35,698 nt of DNA from assembly GCA_002862985.1 (NCBI GenBank), contig PKCY01000225.1:1-35698 (forward strand). Direction: 5' to 3'. Below, piece by piece: positions 8,247 through 16,458 of the stretch; position 1 is the first letter of the stretch, and each line of letters starts with the position of its first letter. The notes under the pieces were generated by a model that ran no database searches, was not told the DNA's origin, and saw only the letters and a program-made list of their open reading frames with translations. This DNA comes from Haliea sp. (lineage in GTDB: Bacteria; Pseudomonadota; Gammaproteobacteria; Pseudomonadales; Halieaceae). Position numbers and translations under genes: made by a program.

Positions 8247-10274
8247 TCACCTACCGATTTCATTGGCAAGTGTAATCTGTACGATTCGATACTGCCTCAT
8301 ATCCGATACGAAATTCAGGGCGGTATTGTCAGCTGACCCACCAAACACTCCGAGCCCTTCAACCTGCAATCTATGGCGCTCAATGCCCGCTTCTACCAAA
8401 TACTGTTCGACAGCTTCTGCACGCTCCCGCGACAAGGCCAAATTATAAAGTTCATCACCCTGGTTATCAGCAAACCCCTCAATCGAGGCAGTGCCCTCAG
8501 GATTCTCAATCATCCAGGCGACAGCCTTAGCCAATGCAGGCTGTGATTCCTCAAGTGGGTCGTTACTATCAAATGAAAACTGTACCAGATAGATTAGCCC
8601 AGCGGAATCTTCAGCAATGTTGTCTGGTCGGTTTGTCAGGGGATTTTCCGCCGGCAAATGCGCGAGAGATGGCAGGTCAATTCCATCGGGTGTATCAACC
8701 GGTTCGAGCAGTGAGCTCTCTATAAAATCATCCGCAGAAGCCCGAGTAGCTGAAGGTGAAACACCGCTCAGGACGAGTTCCAGCTCTTGCTCTTCAGCAA
8801 TCGGGGCTGAGGGCAAACTTTCCGCCACAAATTCATCGGTTTCGATACGTCCACGCACCTGACCTCCTCCCACTCGACCTTCATTGGAGAGCGTACTGGC
8901 CTCCGAGATGCTTGCCTTCGGCTGGGGTTGCTCACCAGGCGTTGACGCTCCCTCCGGGGGCAGCTCAATTTTCCGGTACGCCCCCTCGTTCTGGCGAGAG
9001 ACAACGGTTCCCAGAAAAAATACCATCATAATGGCAATGAGTATAAGTGAAGAAAATCCGATTACTCGTCCCCAACCATACCGGGGCCCTGTGTGAGTGC
9101 GCCGCTTTGCAGGCACCCTGTCATGACTTGCGACCGGAATAATATCAGGAGTCAGCTGGTCTGTTACATCAGTAGCGGACGAACCGTCTGTTTCGAAACC
9201 TGACTCCGCGCTTTCGGGCAGATGGCTGCCGCTTGAGTCCGTCGGCTTAAGTTCGGTTGTTACAGCGGGCTTAGCTTTTTTTTTTGAATCTATGTTAGAC
9301 GGAGCCGATCCGCTATCGGCAGCTGAAAATGACTCACTGTTGATTGCATGCAGATAGACTTCAGGGCAATCCTCGTGCTGCGTGATTTCTCCGGGTACTG
9401 GCACCCACTGGGCCTCTCCACTCACCAAAAAGTCAATTTCCGAGATACTGGTTCCTGCCGCGAGATTCTCGGCCTGCAGCTCTCCAATGACAACACGGAC
9501 ATCATCAACAGCGATGGTATGACGCTGCTCGACACTTCCGAGTAAAAATAGGCGACTACAAATAAGATTAATGCGGCGGGGAACACCTTCGCTAAACCTG
9601 TGGATCAGCGGAAAGATTGCCCTGTCTATGGCTGGATCGCCGCACCAGCCAACGGCCTGCAAGCGATGCATAACATAAGCTTCCGTTTCGTCAGACTCCA
9701 GGCCTTCAATATGAGTTGCGGCAACGATACGTTGATGCACCTGCTCCATCTCGGGCGACAAAATCAAATCTCGCAGCTCTGGCTGTCCAAGCAAAAAAAT
9801 CTGCAACAGCGGCTGCCCACCCAATTGAATATTCGTTAATAGTCGCAACTCCTCCATCGCAGAAGGCGAAAGGTCCTGTGCTTCATCAACAATCAACAGG
9901 GCACGCCGACCTTCCCTGTGCCTGCGCTGAAAGAGCACATTCAGGCGCTGCAATAACTCGGCCTTATCTGCGCGCTTCGAACCAATACCGAAACTAAAAG
10001 CCACAGATTTCAAAAGATCATCCGCCTCCAACTGGGTACAAACAAGGTTGGCGGTGGCCACTTTATCCTGAGCGAGGTTCTCCACCAGCTCACCTATCAG
10101 GGTCGTCTTGCCGGTGCCGGGCCGACCGGTGATCATCACAAAGCCTTCAGCTCGCTTAAAAGCGTAGACCATATACGCCCGCGCCTTTGCATAGCTGTTG
10201 TGCTCATAGCAGAATTTGTGATCGGGACTCAGCCGGAACGGCTCGGCCTGCAAATTATAAAAGGTTTCGTACAT
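8247..10274 (-). CDS. XrtA-associated AAA ATPase fused to an OmpA-like peptidoglycan-binding domain
   Basis: A 675-residue fusion. Residues 1-270 match the ExeA/GspA-like ATPase of exosortase loci (TIGR03015 type): MYETFY start, Walker A GRPGTGKTT at 50-58, Walker B LLIVDEAQDLS at 126-136, and a VPRRINLIC sensor region near 231-239. A polar linker follows, then one TM helix at about 403-425, an acidic periplasmic linker, and an OmpA-like domain at about 561-670. The OmpA domain has GFAD (D603) and LSRERAEAVEQYL (R618) at the expected diaminopimelate-binding positions. The predicted topology is ATPase inside and OmpA domain in the periplasm. The typical family member is about half this length and ends after the ATPase. 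The frame extends to a TTG at 10337, but MYETFY matches the family start. No strong ribosome-binding site is visible. Confidence 0.9.
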   Translation of the reverse strand: MYETFYNLQAEPFRLSPDHKFCYEHNSYAKARAYMVYAFKRAEGFVMITGRPGTGKTTLIGELVENLAQDKVATANLVCTQLEADDLLKSVAFSFGIGSKRADKAELLQRLNVLFQRRHREGRRALLIVDEAQDLSPSAMEELRLLTNIQLGGQPLLQIFLLGQPELRDLILSPEMEQVHQRIVAATHIEGLESDETEAYVMHRLQAVGWCGDPAIDRAIFPLIHRFSEGVPRRINLICSRLFLLGSVEQRHTIAVDDVRVVIGELQAENLAAGTSISEIDFLVSGEAQWVPVPGEITQHEDCPEVYLHAINSESFSAADSGSAPSNIDSKKKAKPAVTTELKPTDSSGSHLPESAESGFETDGSSATDVTDQLTPDIIPVASHDRVPAKRRTHTGPRYGWGRVIGFSSLILIAIMMVFFLGTVVSRQNEGAYRKIELPPEGASTPGEQPQPKASISEASTLSNEGRVGGGQVRGRIETDEFVAESLPSAPIAEEQELELVLSGVSPSATRASADDFIESSLLEPVDTPDGIDLPSLAHLPAENPLTNRPDNIAEDSAGLIYLVQFSFDSNDPLEESQPALAKAVAWMIENPEGTASIEGFADNQGDELYNLALSRERAEAVEQYLVEAGIERHRLQVEGLGVFGGSADNTALNFVSDMRQYRIVQITLANEIGR

Positions 10275-10442
10275 CCAGAATATCGCTTGCTGTGTACTCT
10301 CATTCCAGAGCTTCACAGACTTCAATATCCTTTGCAAGACACATTCAGGTAACCCTGTTAAGCTTTTTACCTAAAATGGGAGGTAAGCTACAAAATGTGG
10401 CTATCGTATGGACTTCCTGAAAAAGCTATCAAGCCAACTGCG

Positions 10443-10447
10443 GGAGG
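10443..10447 (+). promoter_or_regulatory. Ribosome-binding site for the small membrane protein gene
   Basis: GGAGG lies 5 bases before the ATG at 10453. It decides the start against the upstream in-frame ATG at 10408, which has no comparable site and would add a polar 15-residue extension before the first hydrophobic helix. Confidence 0.7.
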
Positions 10448-10452
10448 ATACT

Positions 10453-10659
10453 ATGCATACGTCTCTTATTTTGCTGGGCTCGGTCTCGGGTATTTTCGGC
10501 GCTTTAATTTGTCTTATCGCCGGACTCACTCGTATCACAGGCTTCTATTACCTGGCGGGCTACCAAGCCACTACAGTGTTTAATGCCGGGATGGCGCTTA
10601 TGATATTCGCATGCCTGCTGAAGCTGAATACACTATCAAAACAGGGGCAGGGAAAGTAA
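10453..10659 (+). CDS. Small two-helix membrane protein, unknown function
   Basis: A 68-residue protein with two hydrophobic stretches (about 3-24 and 28-55) and a short polar tail rich in Lys and Gln. I do not recognise the family. The ATG at 10453 is supported by a GGAGG 5 bases upstream; an upstream in-frame ATG at 10408 is less likely. It is divergent from the ATPase-OmpA gene (178 bases between starts) and is the first plus-strand gene ahead of the HPr-rel-A module, separated from it by about 380 bases. It could be an accessory of the exopolysaccharide machinery, but nothing in the sequence shows this. Confidence 0.55.
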   Translation: MHTSLILLGSVSGIFGALICLIAGLTRITGFYYLAGYQATTVFNAGMALMIFACLLKLNTLSKQGQGK

Positions 10660-11036
10660 GGCCTGCTAACTCGGCGCAATATTCGCCGCTGTGGCGTACT
10701 TATTCCTCAACGCAATAAGTGTTCCGCAATCAACTAGCATCTGGCACTAAATGTCAGATTTCTTTACATATTACCCGCTCGAAGCGGTTGCTGAACATCA
10801 GAAAAGCTGACTATAGCCTCTAAGTGGCTATATTTAAAAGGATAAAATTTATTCGGGTACGAAAATTGCATGAATATTACTAGCTGCCATTGTGTGGGTC
10901 GCGTCACAGGCGCCCCGAAAGCTTGTATTAGTCATCGCGCTGGGGTGCTAAGGTTGCGGCGGACAGTCATTTCGGGTGTTGATGCGGAAAACACGTGAGC
11001 TGACAGCAGCAATAGCCAGATTAATTGGGGGTACAT
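10660..11036 (+). other. Intergenic region upstream of the HPr-rel-A module
   Basis: About 380 bases without a gene on either strand. It holds a perfect 7-base inverted repeat (10812-10832) followed by an A/T-rich run, and a weaker 5-base stem at 10672-10676/10684-10688 just after the small membrane gene. A TGGCAC at about 10742 has no matching -12 element, so it is not a sigma-54 promoter. The promoter of the module probably lies here, but I cannot place it. Confidence 0.5.
10812..10832. repeat. Inverted repeat TATAGCC-N7-GGCTATA
   Basis: Perfect 7-base arms (10812-10818 and 10826-10832) around a 7-base spacer, followed by TTTAAAAGGATAAAATTTATT. It could be an operator or a weak hairpin. 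It lies about 205 bases before the start of the Tat-like peptide gene. The following T-run is too short for a confident terminator. Confidence 0.4.
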
Positions 11037-11471
11037 GTGGATAGTTTCACTGACAAAAACAGGGGTGCCGCAGCAGGTTCTGAGCCAGAGCACACCGGTC
11101 AGCTTCAAGATCCCAAACGACGCAGTTTCTCGCGCAAAGCTCTAGTGGGAAGCGCTGTGCTCCTTTCTTTGGGAAACCGGGCAGCTTGGGGTCAGGCTAC
11201 TAACCTCTGCATGTCTGTAGCCACCATCAACTCCTTTGATCCCACTAGTGGAGTGTTCATCTCTGCGCCCGCTGGCGCCAACGGCTTCCCAGGCCAACGC
11301 CCGGACCACAATGCCAACCTTGCGAATGAGATTCATAGGATCTCCTCTGAAGGCACCGACTACGTCGGAACTGGCATCGGCTCAGACGGCAATACTTATT
11401 CTTCCTGCGTTGATCCCGGTTCTGCAGATAAGCGATGCTTGGTGAAAGGCGAAATCTGTCCTGATCAATAA
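11037..11471 (+). CDS. Small exported Cys-containing protein with a Tat-like signal, candidate substrate of the HPr-rel-A module
   Basis: A protein of about 144 residues. Its N-terminal polar region leads to KRRSFSRKALVGSAVLL, which resembles a twin-arginine motif followed by a modest hydrophobic core, with a likely cleavage after AAWGQA. The predicted mature part is about 90 residues, glycine- and asparagine-rich, with four cysteines. Three are near the C-terminus, in SSCVDPGSADKRCLVKGEIC. The frame opens at a TTG (11025), but the GTG at 11037 is preceded by GGGGG at good spacing. I do not recognise a domain. Its place 139 bases before a PqqD-like/HprK-like/nucleotidyltransferase run makes it a plausible modified substrate, which is inference. 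Confidence 0.6.
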   Translation: MDSFTDKNRGAAAGSEPEHTGQLQDPKRRSFSRKALVGSAVLLSLGNRAAWGQATNLCMSVATINSFDPTSGVFISAPAGANGFPGQRPDHNANLANEIHRISSEGTDYVGTGIGSDGNTYSSCVDPGSADKRCLVKGEICPDQ

Positions 11472-11610
11472 CCATTTGCTCAAATTGCTGCTCGATGGGG
11501 GATAGTGCAAACGCATTAACCTCCCTTATCCAAAAAACAAAAACCCATCGCTGGTCTTATCGCCACCCTTTTGAAATAATCGCAGCACACATCAAGTAGC
11601 TCCTGTATCT

Positions 11611-11880
11611 ATGAAATGGCGGAAAAACTCCAGCGGTTCATTTTATGACGCCAACGAGAGCTCGGTGGTTTATTTTGATCCACGCAGTGGCGACACTCAT
11701 CTTCTTAGCGATTTCGCAGCCTATGTCGTGCAACAATTTGGCGAACAACCGCGAACCACTGAGCAATTGCTAAATCAAATATTGCCCACGGTAGAGCAAG
11801 GGGACATTCCCCATCTCACCGACTCTCTCCCGGGCGTTCTGGAGGATTTGGTGACCCTCGATATCCTGAAGCGAGAATAG
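11611..11880 (+). CDS. HPr-rel-A system PqqD family peptide chaperone
   Basis: An 89-residue protein with the PqqD-like fold pattern seen in the HPr-rel-A family (TIGR04353 type): an N-terminal W-containing strand, VVYFDPRSGDTHLLSDFAAY in the middle, and helices ending in LVTLDILKRE. PqqD-like proteins bind leader peptides and present them to modifying enzymes. The stop codon directly abuts the ATG of the next gene, so the two are co-translated. The ATG at 11611 has no strong ribosome-binding site. No radical SAM enzyme accompanies it, which separates this from PQQ-like systems. Confidence 0.82.
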   Translation: MKWRKNSSGSFYDANESSVVYFDPRSGDTHLLSDFAAYVVQQFGEQPRTTEQLLNQILPTVEQGDIPHLTDSLPGVLEDLVTLDILKRE

Positions 11881-12801
11881 ATGCAGCAGCTGGCGAATCT
11901 TTCAGACAGTGAACTCAACCAGCGACTAGCGTTTGAGGGCTTGGATCTTCAGGTCGGGCCCTATATCTACAAGATAAAGACTAACCTACCCCTGGTCGGG
12001 TCCGGTATCTCAACATTGTATAAAAATTTCAATCTCGCTCAGCCCGAGGCATTCATCGACTACAATGTCGCCATTCTCAGTAAGGGTCTGTTGCAACGCT
12101 TGCGCGGCCAGTCGGATTTTTTATTTGATAACACAAACCCATTTGACAGCATCCCAACCGGGCAGGCATATGCATTCCTCGAATGGGGCATGAATTGGTG
12201 TGTCTCACTGCACACCAATGAGTATCTAAAATTGCATGCCGCAGCGGTTGCCAGGGGAGATCACACAATCATTATGCCTGGGGTACCAGGAGCAGGGAAA
12301 AGCACGCTTTGCGCCGCACTGGGCCTAAGTGGATGGCGAATTCTTTCTGATGAGCATGCCATGATTCCGCCCAATACGACCGAGGTGGTTCCACTCTGTC
12401 GGCCTGTGAGTCTTAAAAACGAGAGTATTGGTGTCATCAAACGCTTTTCCTCAAACGCCATATTTGGACCCGTCAGCAGAGAGACACACAAGGGCGTGGT
12501 CGCCCACATGAAGGCGGACCTGCACCCGCAGAGCCACGAAAAAAAGACCTTAAAAGCACGCACTATGGTTTTTCCAAGATATGCCAAGGATGAAACTCAG
12601 AGGCTGAGCCCACGCCGGCGCACAGAAAGCTTCATCCTCGCGGCGTATCATTCCTTCAACTACAGTTTGCTGTGTGAAACCGGCTTCGAAGCTATGAAAA
12701 CCCTTATAGAAAACGTGACCTGCTACGATCTGGTCTATCACGATCTCGACTGGGCGGTGAATGCAGTGGACTCATTAGCGGACCCTGAGCCCAACCCATG
12801 A
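11881..12801 (+). CDS. HprK-related kinase A
   Basis: A 306-residue protein resembling the C-terminal catalytic domain of HPr kinase (TIGR04352 type). KLHAAAV leads to a P-loop GVPGAGKST at 134-142, and LSDEHAMI at 155-162 supplies the acidic metal/base positions. HprK-like enzymes phosphorylate serine, and related enzymes in lasso-peptide clusters phosphorylate the peptide C-terminus. The target here is unknown. It begins immediately after the pqqD-like stop codon and overlaps the nucleotidyltransferase start by ATGA. No HPr or PTS gene is nearby, so a role in sugar-phosphotransfer control is not indicated. Confidence 0.85.
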   Translation: MQQLANLSDSELNQRLAFEGLDLQVGPYIYKIKTNLPLVGSGISTLYKNFNLAQPEAFIDYNVAILSKGLLQRLRGQSDFLFDNTNPFDSIPTGQAYAFLEWGMNWCVSLHTNEYLKLHAAAVARGDHTIIMPGVPGAGKSTLCAALGLSGWRILSDEHAMIPPNTTEVVPLCRPVSLKNESIGVIKRFSSNAIFGPVSRETHKGVVAHMKADLHPQSHEKKTLKARTMVFPRYAKDETQRLSPRRRTESFILAAYHSFNYSLLCETGFEAMKTLIENVTCYDLVYHDLDWAVNAVDSLADPEPNP

Positions 12802-13901
12802 GTTTTCTTCTGCAGCAACTGCTGCTCCACCCTCGTCGCATACTAGACCTGGACAATGCTCAGTTAAATCAATTGATTTCCCAGGCTCGTAGTTCGAACC
12901 TTCTGGCATCACTAGCAATGGAACTGGCGAGTGAGCACTTAGAAAACCAGCTCTCTCCCAGCGTCACTCGCCACTTCCAATCTGCACTATTGATCCATGA
13001 GAAACAAAAACGCGATTTGGACTATGACATTGAAAAAATCAGGTTGGCGCTGGATTCTATTGGCGAAAAACTGGTGCTACTCAAAGGTGCGGCCTATTTA
13101 CTCGCAGAATTGCCAGTAGGTCGTGGCCGCCTTATCAGCGATATTGATATCATCGTACCCCTCCAAAGCATCGACCCGACGGAACGAGCATTAAACGAAG
13201 TCGGCTGGGAGAGCAGCTATATCAACAGCTACAATGAATATTACTATCGAAAGTGGGGCCACGAGATCCCACCCCTAACCCATCTAAAGCGCGGCACGAC
13301 ACTGGACGTGCATCACAACATTTTACCGCCCACGGCCGGGCCAAATGTCGACGCAAGCCTGTTGTTTGAACGCCTGATTGAAGTCAAGCCCGGTATATTT
13401 ACGCTTTCACGGCAAGACATGGTAATCCACAGCGCCACCCACCTCTTTCACGAAGGTGAGTTTCGCCATGGGCTACGCGATATGTGGGACCTCGATCGTA
13501 TGCTACGGGACTTCCCTGACCAAGATCCCAATTTCTGGAAGGGTCTGGTGGACAGAGGGCGTGAACTTGAATTGCTGAACTCTTTATATCACGGCCTGAA
13601 TTACGCCCAACTCGTATTCGGAACACCCTTACCTGACGGAATTATTAAAGAGGCGGAAAATCTGAGCCGGAGGCTGCGCAAACCGTTCATGGATTTTCTG
13701 TTTCTGCGCGCATTTCAGCCTGACCATCCACAATGCAGACAGCGGTTTACATCATTGGCATTATATTTATTGTATGTGCGCTCGCACTACCTGCGAATGC
13801 CGTTGTATCTTCTGCTACCGCACCTCGCCAGGAAGGCGTGGATGAGACATTTCGACAAAAAAGAATCTCTTGAAAATGAGAAAACCCCGGAAGCTATCTA
13901 G
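12798..13901 (+). CDS. Nucleotidyltransferase family protein of the HPr-rel-A module
   Basis: A 367-residue protein of the uncharacterised nucleotidyltransferase type (PF14907-like). It has VLLKGAAYL at 93-101, then the paired-aspartate motif SDIDIIV at 114-120, then TLDVHHNILPP, which fits the family's conserved histidine/aspartate segment. The C-terminal third is helical and basic. Members of this family also occur in lasso-peptide and other peptide-modification clusters. The gene overlaps the kinase by 4 bases (ATGA). It ends 45 bases before the convergent tviB-like gene, with no obvious hairpin between them. Confidence 0.82.
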   Translation: MSFLLQQLLLHPRRILDLDNAQLNQLISQARSSNLLASLAMELASEHLENQLSPSVTRHFQSALLIHEKQKRDLDYDIEKIRLALDSIGEKLVLLKGAAYLLAELPVGRGRLISDIDIIVPLQSIDPTERALNEVGWESSYINSYNEYYYRKWGHEIPPLTHLKRGTTLDVHHNILPPTAGPNVDASLLFERLIEVKPGIFTLSRQDMVIHSATHLFHEGEFRHGLRDMWDLDRMLRDFPDQDPNFWKGLVDRGRELELLNSLYHGLNYAQLVFGTPLPDGIIKEAENLSRRLRKPFMDFLFLRAFQPDHPQCRQRFTSLALYLLYVRSHYLRMPLYLLLPHLARKAWMRHFDKKESLENEKTPEAI

Positions 13902-13946
13902 AAATAGCCTTAAATTTGGATCGTCATCAAACTCTGAATCCAGCGA

Positions 13947-15257
13947 TTACAGCCGCCACACGTTCAATCCAGCCGCCTTTAATTCATCCCGGTCCAACAC
14001 TGCTTTAATGTCGATAAGCGTGGCATTTTCATCCATCATGTTACTGAACTCAGCAACGCTCAACTGCAAATACTGCGCGTGCGGAACAGCCAGGATTACC
14101 GCCTGACAGTTCTTCAGATCCTGCATCTCGCAAAACTCTATAGCATACTCAGCCTGCGCTTCTGCTGAATCCGCCAAAGCATCATGCACCAGAACCTCGC
14201 AGCAGTATTCTCGGAGCTCATCGATGATGTCGATTACTTTTGAATTGCGTAAATCTGGACAGTTTTCTTTGAACGTCAGGCCCAGAACCGCCACTCTAGC
14301 GCCACTCACACGGTGCCCATGCTGCACCAATCGTTTGATGGTTTGCTCCGCTATGAATTTCCCCATGGTGTCGTTGGTCTGCCGACCCGCAAGAATCACC
14401 TGCGGATGGTGCCCCGCGGCCTCTGCTTTATACGTCAGATAATACGGATCTACACCAATGCAGTGGCCGCCGACCAGCCCTGGCCTGAAGGGCAGGAAAT
14501 TCCATTTAGTACCCGCCGCCTCCAGCACGTCCAACGTATCGATATCCAGACGATTAAAAATCAGCGCCAGTTCATTCATGAGTGAAATATTGAGATCACG
14601 CTGTGTGTTCTCTATCACCTTGGCCGCCTCAGCAACCTTGATACTCGCCGCCCGATGAGTACCAGCGTGAACGACTTCACCATAGAGATCGGCGATTTTA
14701 TCGAGGGTCTGGGGCGTATCCCCGGACACGACCTTGATAATGGTTTCCAGCCGGTGCTCCCTGTCCCCGGGATTAATACGCTCCGGTGAGTACCCGACGA
14801 AAAACCCTTCCCCAGTATCAACTGAATCCCTGCCGGACCAGACTAAACCCGAGACTTGCTCCAATATCGGCACGCAAATTTCTTCCGTACAACCAGGATA
14901 TACGGTGGATTCAAAAATCACGGTGGTTCCCGGTCGCAAGTTGGCAGCTACTGACCGACAAGCCCCCTCCAACGGCGAAAGATCGGGTCTCCGCGCCTGG
15001 TCGATGGGTGTAGGCACTACGACAATAATAACCCGCGCCTCGGACAACATGGCCGCATCACTGGAGAATTCGAGCTTAGTCGCCTGGGCCAACTGCTGTG
15101 ACTCAACTTCACCACTGGGATCATGACCCGACCGGTAATGCGTAAGCTTCTCTTCATTCAAGTCAAGCCCGATGGTTCGGCGCAAACGACCGAAAGCTAC
15201 CGCCAGCGGCAGACCAACATACCCCAGGCCAACAATCGCAATCGTATCGACTTCCAT
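13947..15257 (-). CDS. tviB: UDP-N-acetyl-hexosamine C-6 dehydrogenase (TviB/WbpO type)
   Basis: A 436-residue nucleotide-sugar dehydrogenase. It has an N-terminal NAD-binding GLGYVG at 10-15, VVVPTPID near 79-86, ESTVYPGCTEE near 116-126, and a catalytic cysteine in GGHCIGVDPYYL (C266). The length and the opening sequence fit TviB/WbpO rather than UDP-glucose dehydrogenase. It oxidises UDP-GlcNAc or UDP-GalNAc to the corresponding uronic acid. It follows the epimerase gene by 3 bases, so the two are one operon. Together they lead to UDP-GalNAcA by either order of reactions. Confidence 0.9.
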   Translation of the reverse strand: MEVDTIAIVGLGYVGLPLAVAFGRLRRTIGLDLNEEKLTHYRSGHDPSGEVESQQLAQATKLEFSSDAAMLSEARVIIVVVPTPIDQARRPDLSPLEGACRSVAANLRPGTTVIFESTVYPGCTEEICVPILEQVSGLVWSGRDSVDTGEGFFVGYSPERINPGDREHRLETIIKVVSGDTPQTLDKIADLYGEVVHAGTHRAASIKVAEAAKVIENTQRDLNISLMNELALIFNRLDIDTLDVLEAAGTKWNFLPFRPGLVGGHCIGVDPYYLTYKAEAAGHHPQVILAGRQTNDTMGKFIAEQTIKRLVQHGHRVSGARVAVLGLTFKENCPDLRNSKVIDIIDELREYCCEVLVHDALADSAEAQAEYAIEFCEMQDLKNCQAVILAVPHAQYLQLSVAEFSNMMDENATLIDIKAVLDRDELKAAGLNVWRL

Positions 15258-15260
15258 ATG

Positions 15261-16298
15261 CTATAAATCCTTTCTTTGATTTCCCAAGAACCAATCGCAG
15301 GTAGCGGCCAACCCCTGATCCACCGTATGGGAAGGTTCGTAACAAAGCAATTCTCGAGCCCTGCTGATATCCGCCTGCGAATGGAGCACATCCCCATTTC
15401 GAAAGTCGGCGTATACCGGCTCAATCTGCGCTATCTCGGCCGCGGATTCAGCCAATAACGAGCGAATAGCGCAATACAAATCGTTCAAGCTGGTACGCCC
15501 GCCAACAGCTACGTTGTATACCCGATTGCAAGCTTCTGCGTTTTCACTGGTTGCCGCCAGAAGATTGGCCTGCACAGTATTGTCGATAAAACAGAAATCT
15601 CGAGATGTTTCACCATCTCCATTAATTTGCGGCGCGACTCCCTGACACAAAAGCTCGAACCATCGAGGAATAACCGCAGCGTAAGCACCTTGCGGGTCCT
15701 GCCGAGGCCCAAACACGTTGAAATACCGGAGTCCGATGCAGTCCATATCATAGGTACGAGAGAATACGTCCGCATAGAGCTCATTGACATACTTTGTCAC
15801 CGCATATGGAGAAAGTGGCCGACCGATGACCTCTTCCACCTTCGGCAGTCCCGGGTGATCCCCATAGGTAGAAGATGATGCGGCATAGATGAACCGCTTC
15901 ACGCCCGCATCTCTGGCAGCTATCAGCATGTTGAGAAAACCGTCGATATTTGCGCGATTGGTCTTCGCCGGATCGGCAATTGAGCGTGGCACACTCCCCA
16001 GCGCTGCCTGGTGCAAGACATACTGCACACCGGACACGGCCTCATTACAGGCATTGATGTCACAGATGTCCGCCTTGATGAAAGAGAAATTGCGCCAGGC
16101 TTTGTCGCCCACAGCGGCTCGAACCTGATCAAGATTAGCCTGAAAACCCGTCGCAAAATTGTCCAGGCCAACCACGTTCTGTCCAAGCAATAGAAGCTTC
16201 TCTACCAAATGGGACCCTATAAAACCAGCAGCACCGGTTACCAGCCACTTGGAAGGAACCTGCTCTAGTTGTACCTCTATTGCAGCAAAAGCAGACAT
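15261..16298 (-). CDS. tviC: NAD-dependent UDP-hexosamine(uronate) C4-epimerase (TviC/WbpP type)
   Basis: A 345-residue short-chain dehydrogenase/epimerase. It has GAAGFIG at 22-28, the [14 protein letters not shown] segment near 94-107, SSSTYGD near 141-147 and the catalytic YAVTK (Y165, K169). This combination is typical of WbpP/TviC, which act on N-acetylated UDP-sugars. In P. aeruginosa O6, WbpP makes UDP-GalNAc before oxidation; in the Vi pathway, TviC acts after oxidation. Both end at UDP-GalNAcA. It is the first gene of the two-gene minus-strand operon and is divergent from prsK (160 bases between starts). Confidence 0.9.
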   Translation of the reverse strand: MSAFAAIEVQLEQVPSKWLVTGAAGFIGSHLVEKLLLLGQNVVGLDNFATGFQANLDQVRAAVGDKAWRNFSFIKADICDINACNEAVSGVQYVLHQAALGSVPRSIADPAKTNRANIDGFLNMLIAARDAGVKRFIYAASSSTYGDHPGLPKVEEVIGRPLSPYAVTKYVNELYADVFSRTYDMDCIGLRYFNVFGPRQDPQGAYAAVIPRWFELLCQGVAPQINGDGETSRDFCFIDNTVQANLLAATSENAEACNRVYNVAVGGRTSLNDLYCAIRSLLAESAAEIAQIEPVYADFRNGDVLHSQADISRARELLCYEPSHTVDQGLAATCDWFLGNQRKDL

Positions 16299-16405
16299 AA
16301 CTTATGACAAATTCCTTGGGTTGGGTCTCCACATGAGCACGCGATTATTGTGTGCGGCGCATCTCACTTATTTCCTAAACAGCGTTTAATCTAACAGAGG
16401 CAGAG

Positions 16406-16411
16406 TATAAT
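16406..16411 (+). promoter_or_regulatory. Possible -10 element for prsK
   Basis: A perfect TATAAT lies about 50 bases before the prsK start in the divergent tviC/prsK region. No good -35 hexamer is present at 16-18 bases upstream (the bases there read roughly GCGTTTAA), so the promoter is tentative. Confidence 0.35.
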
Positions 16412-16458
16412 GTTTCTAAATAGCCTCCGCTATCGCGGAACGTGAAGTAGTACACGAA

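Noticed and set aside
10672-10688. CGGCG/CGCCG hairpin after the small membrane gene as a terminator
   Set aside because: The stem is 5 bases with a 7-base loop and no T-run follows.
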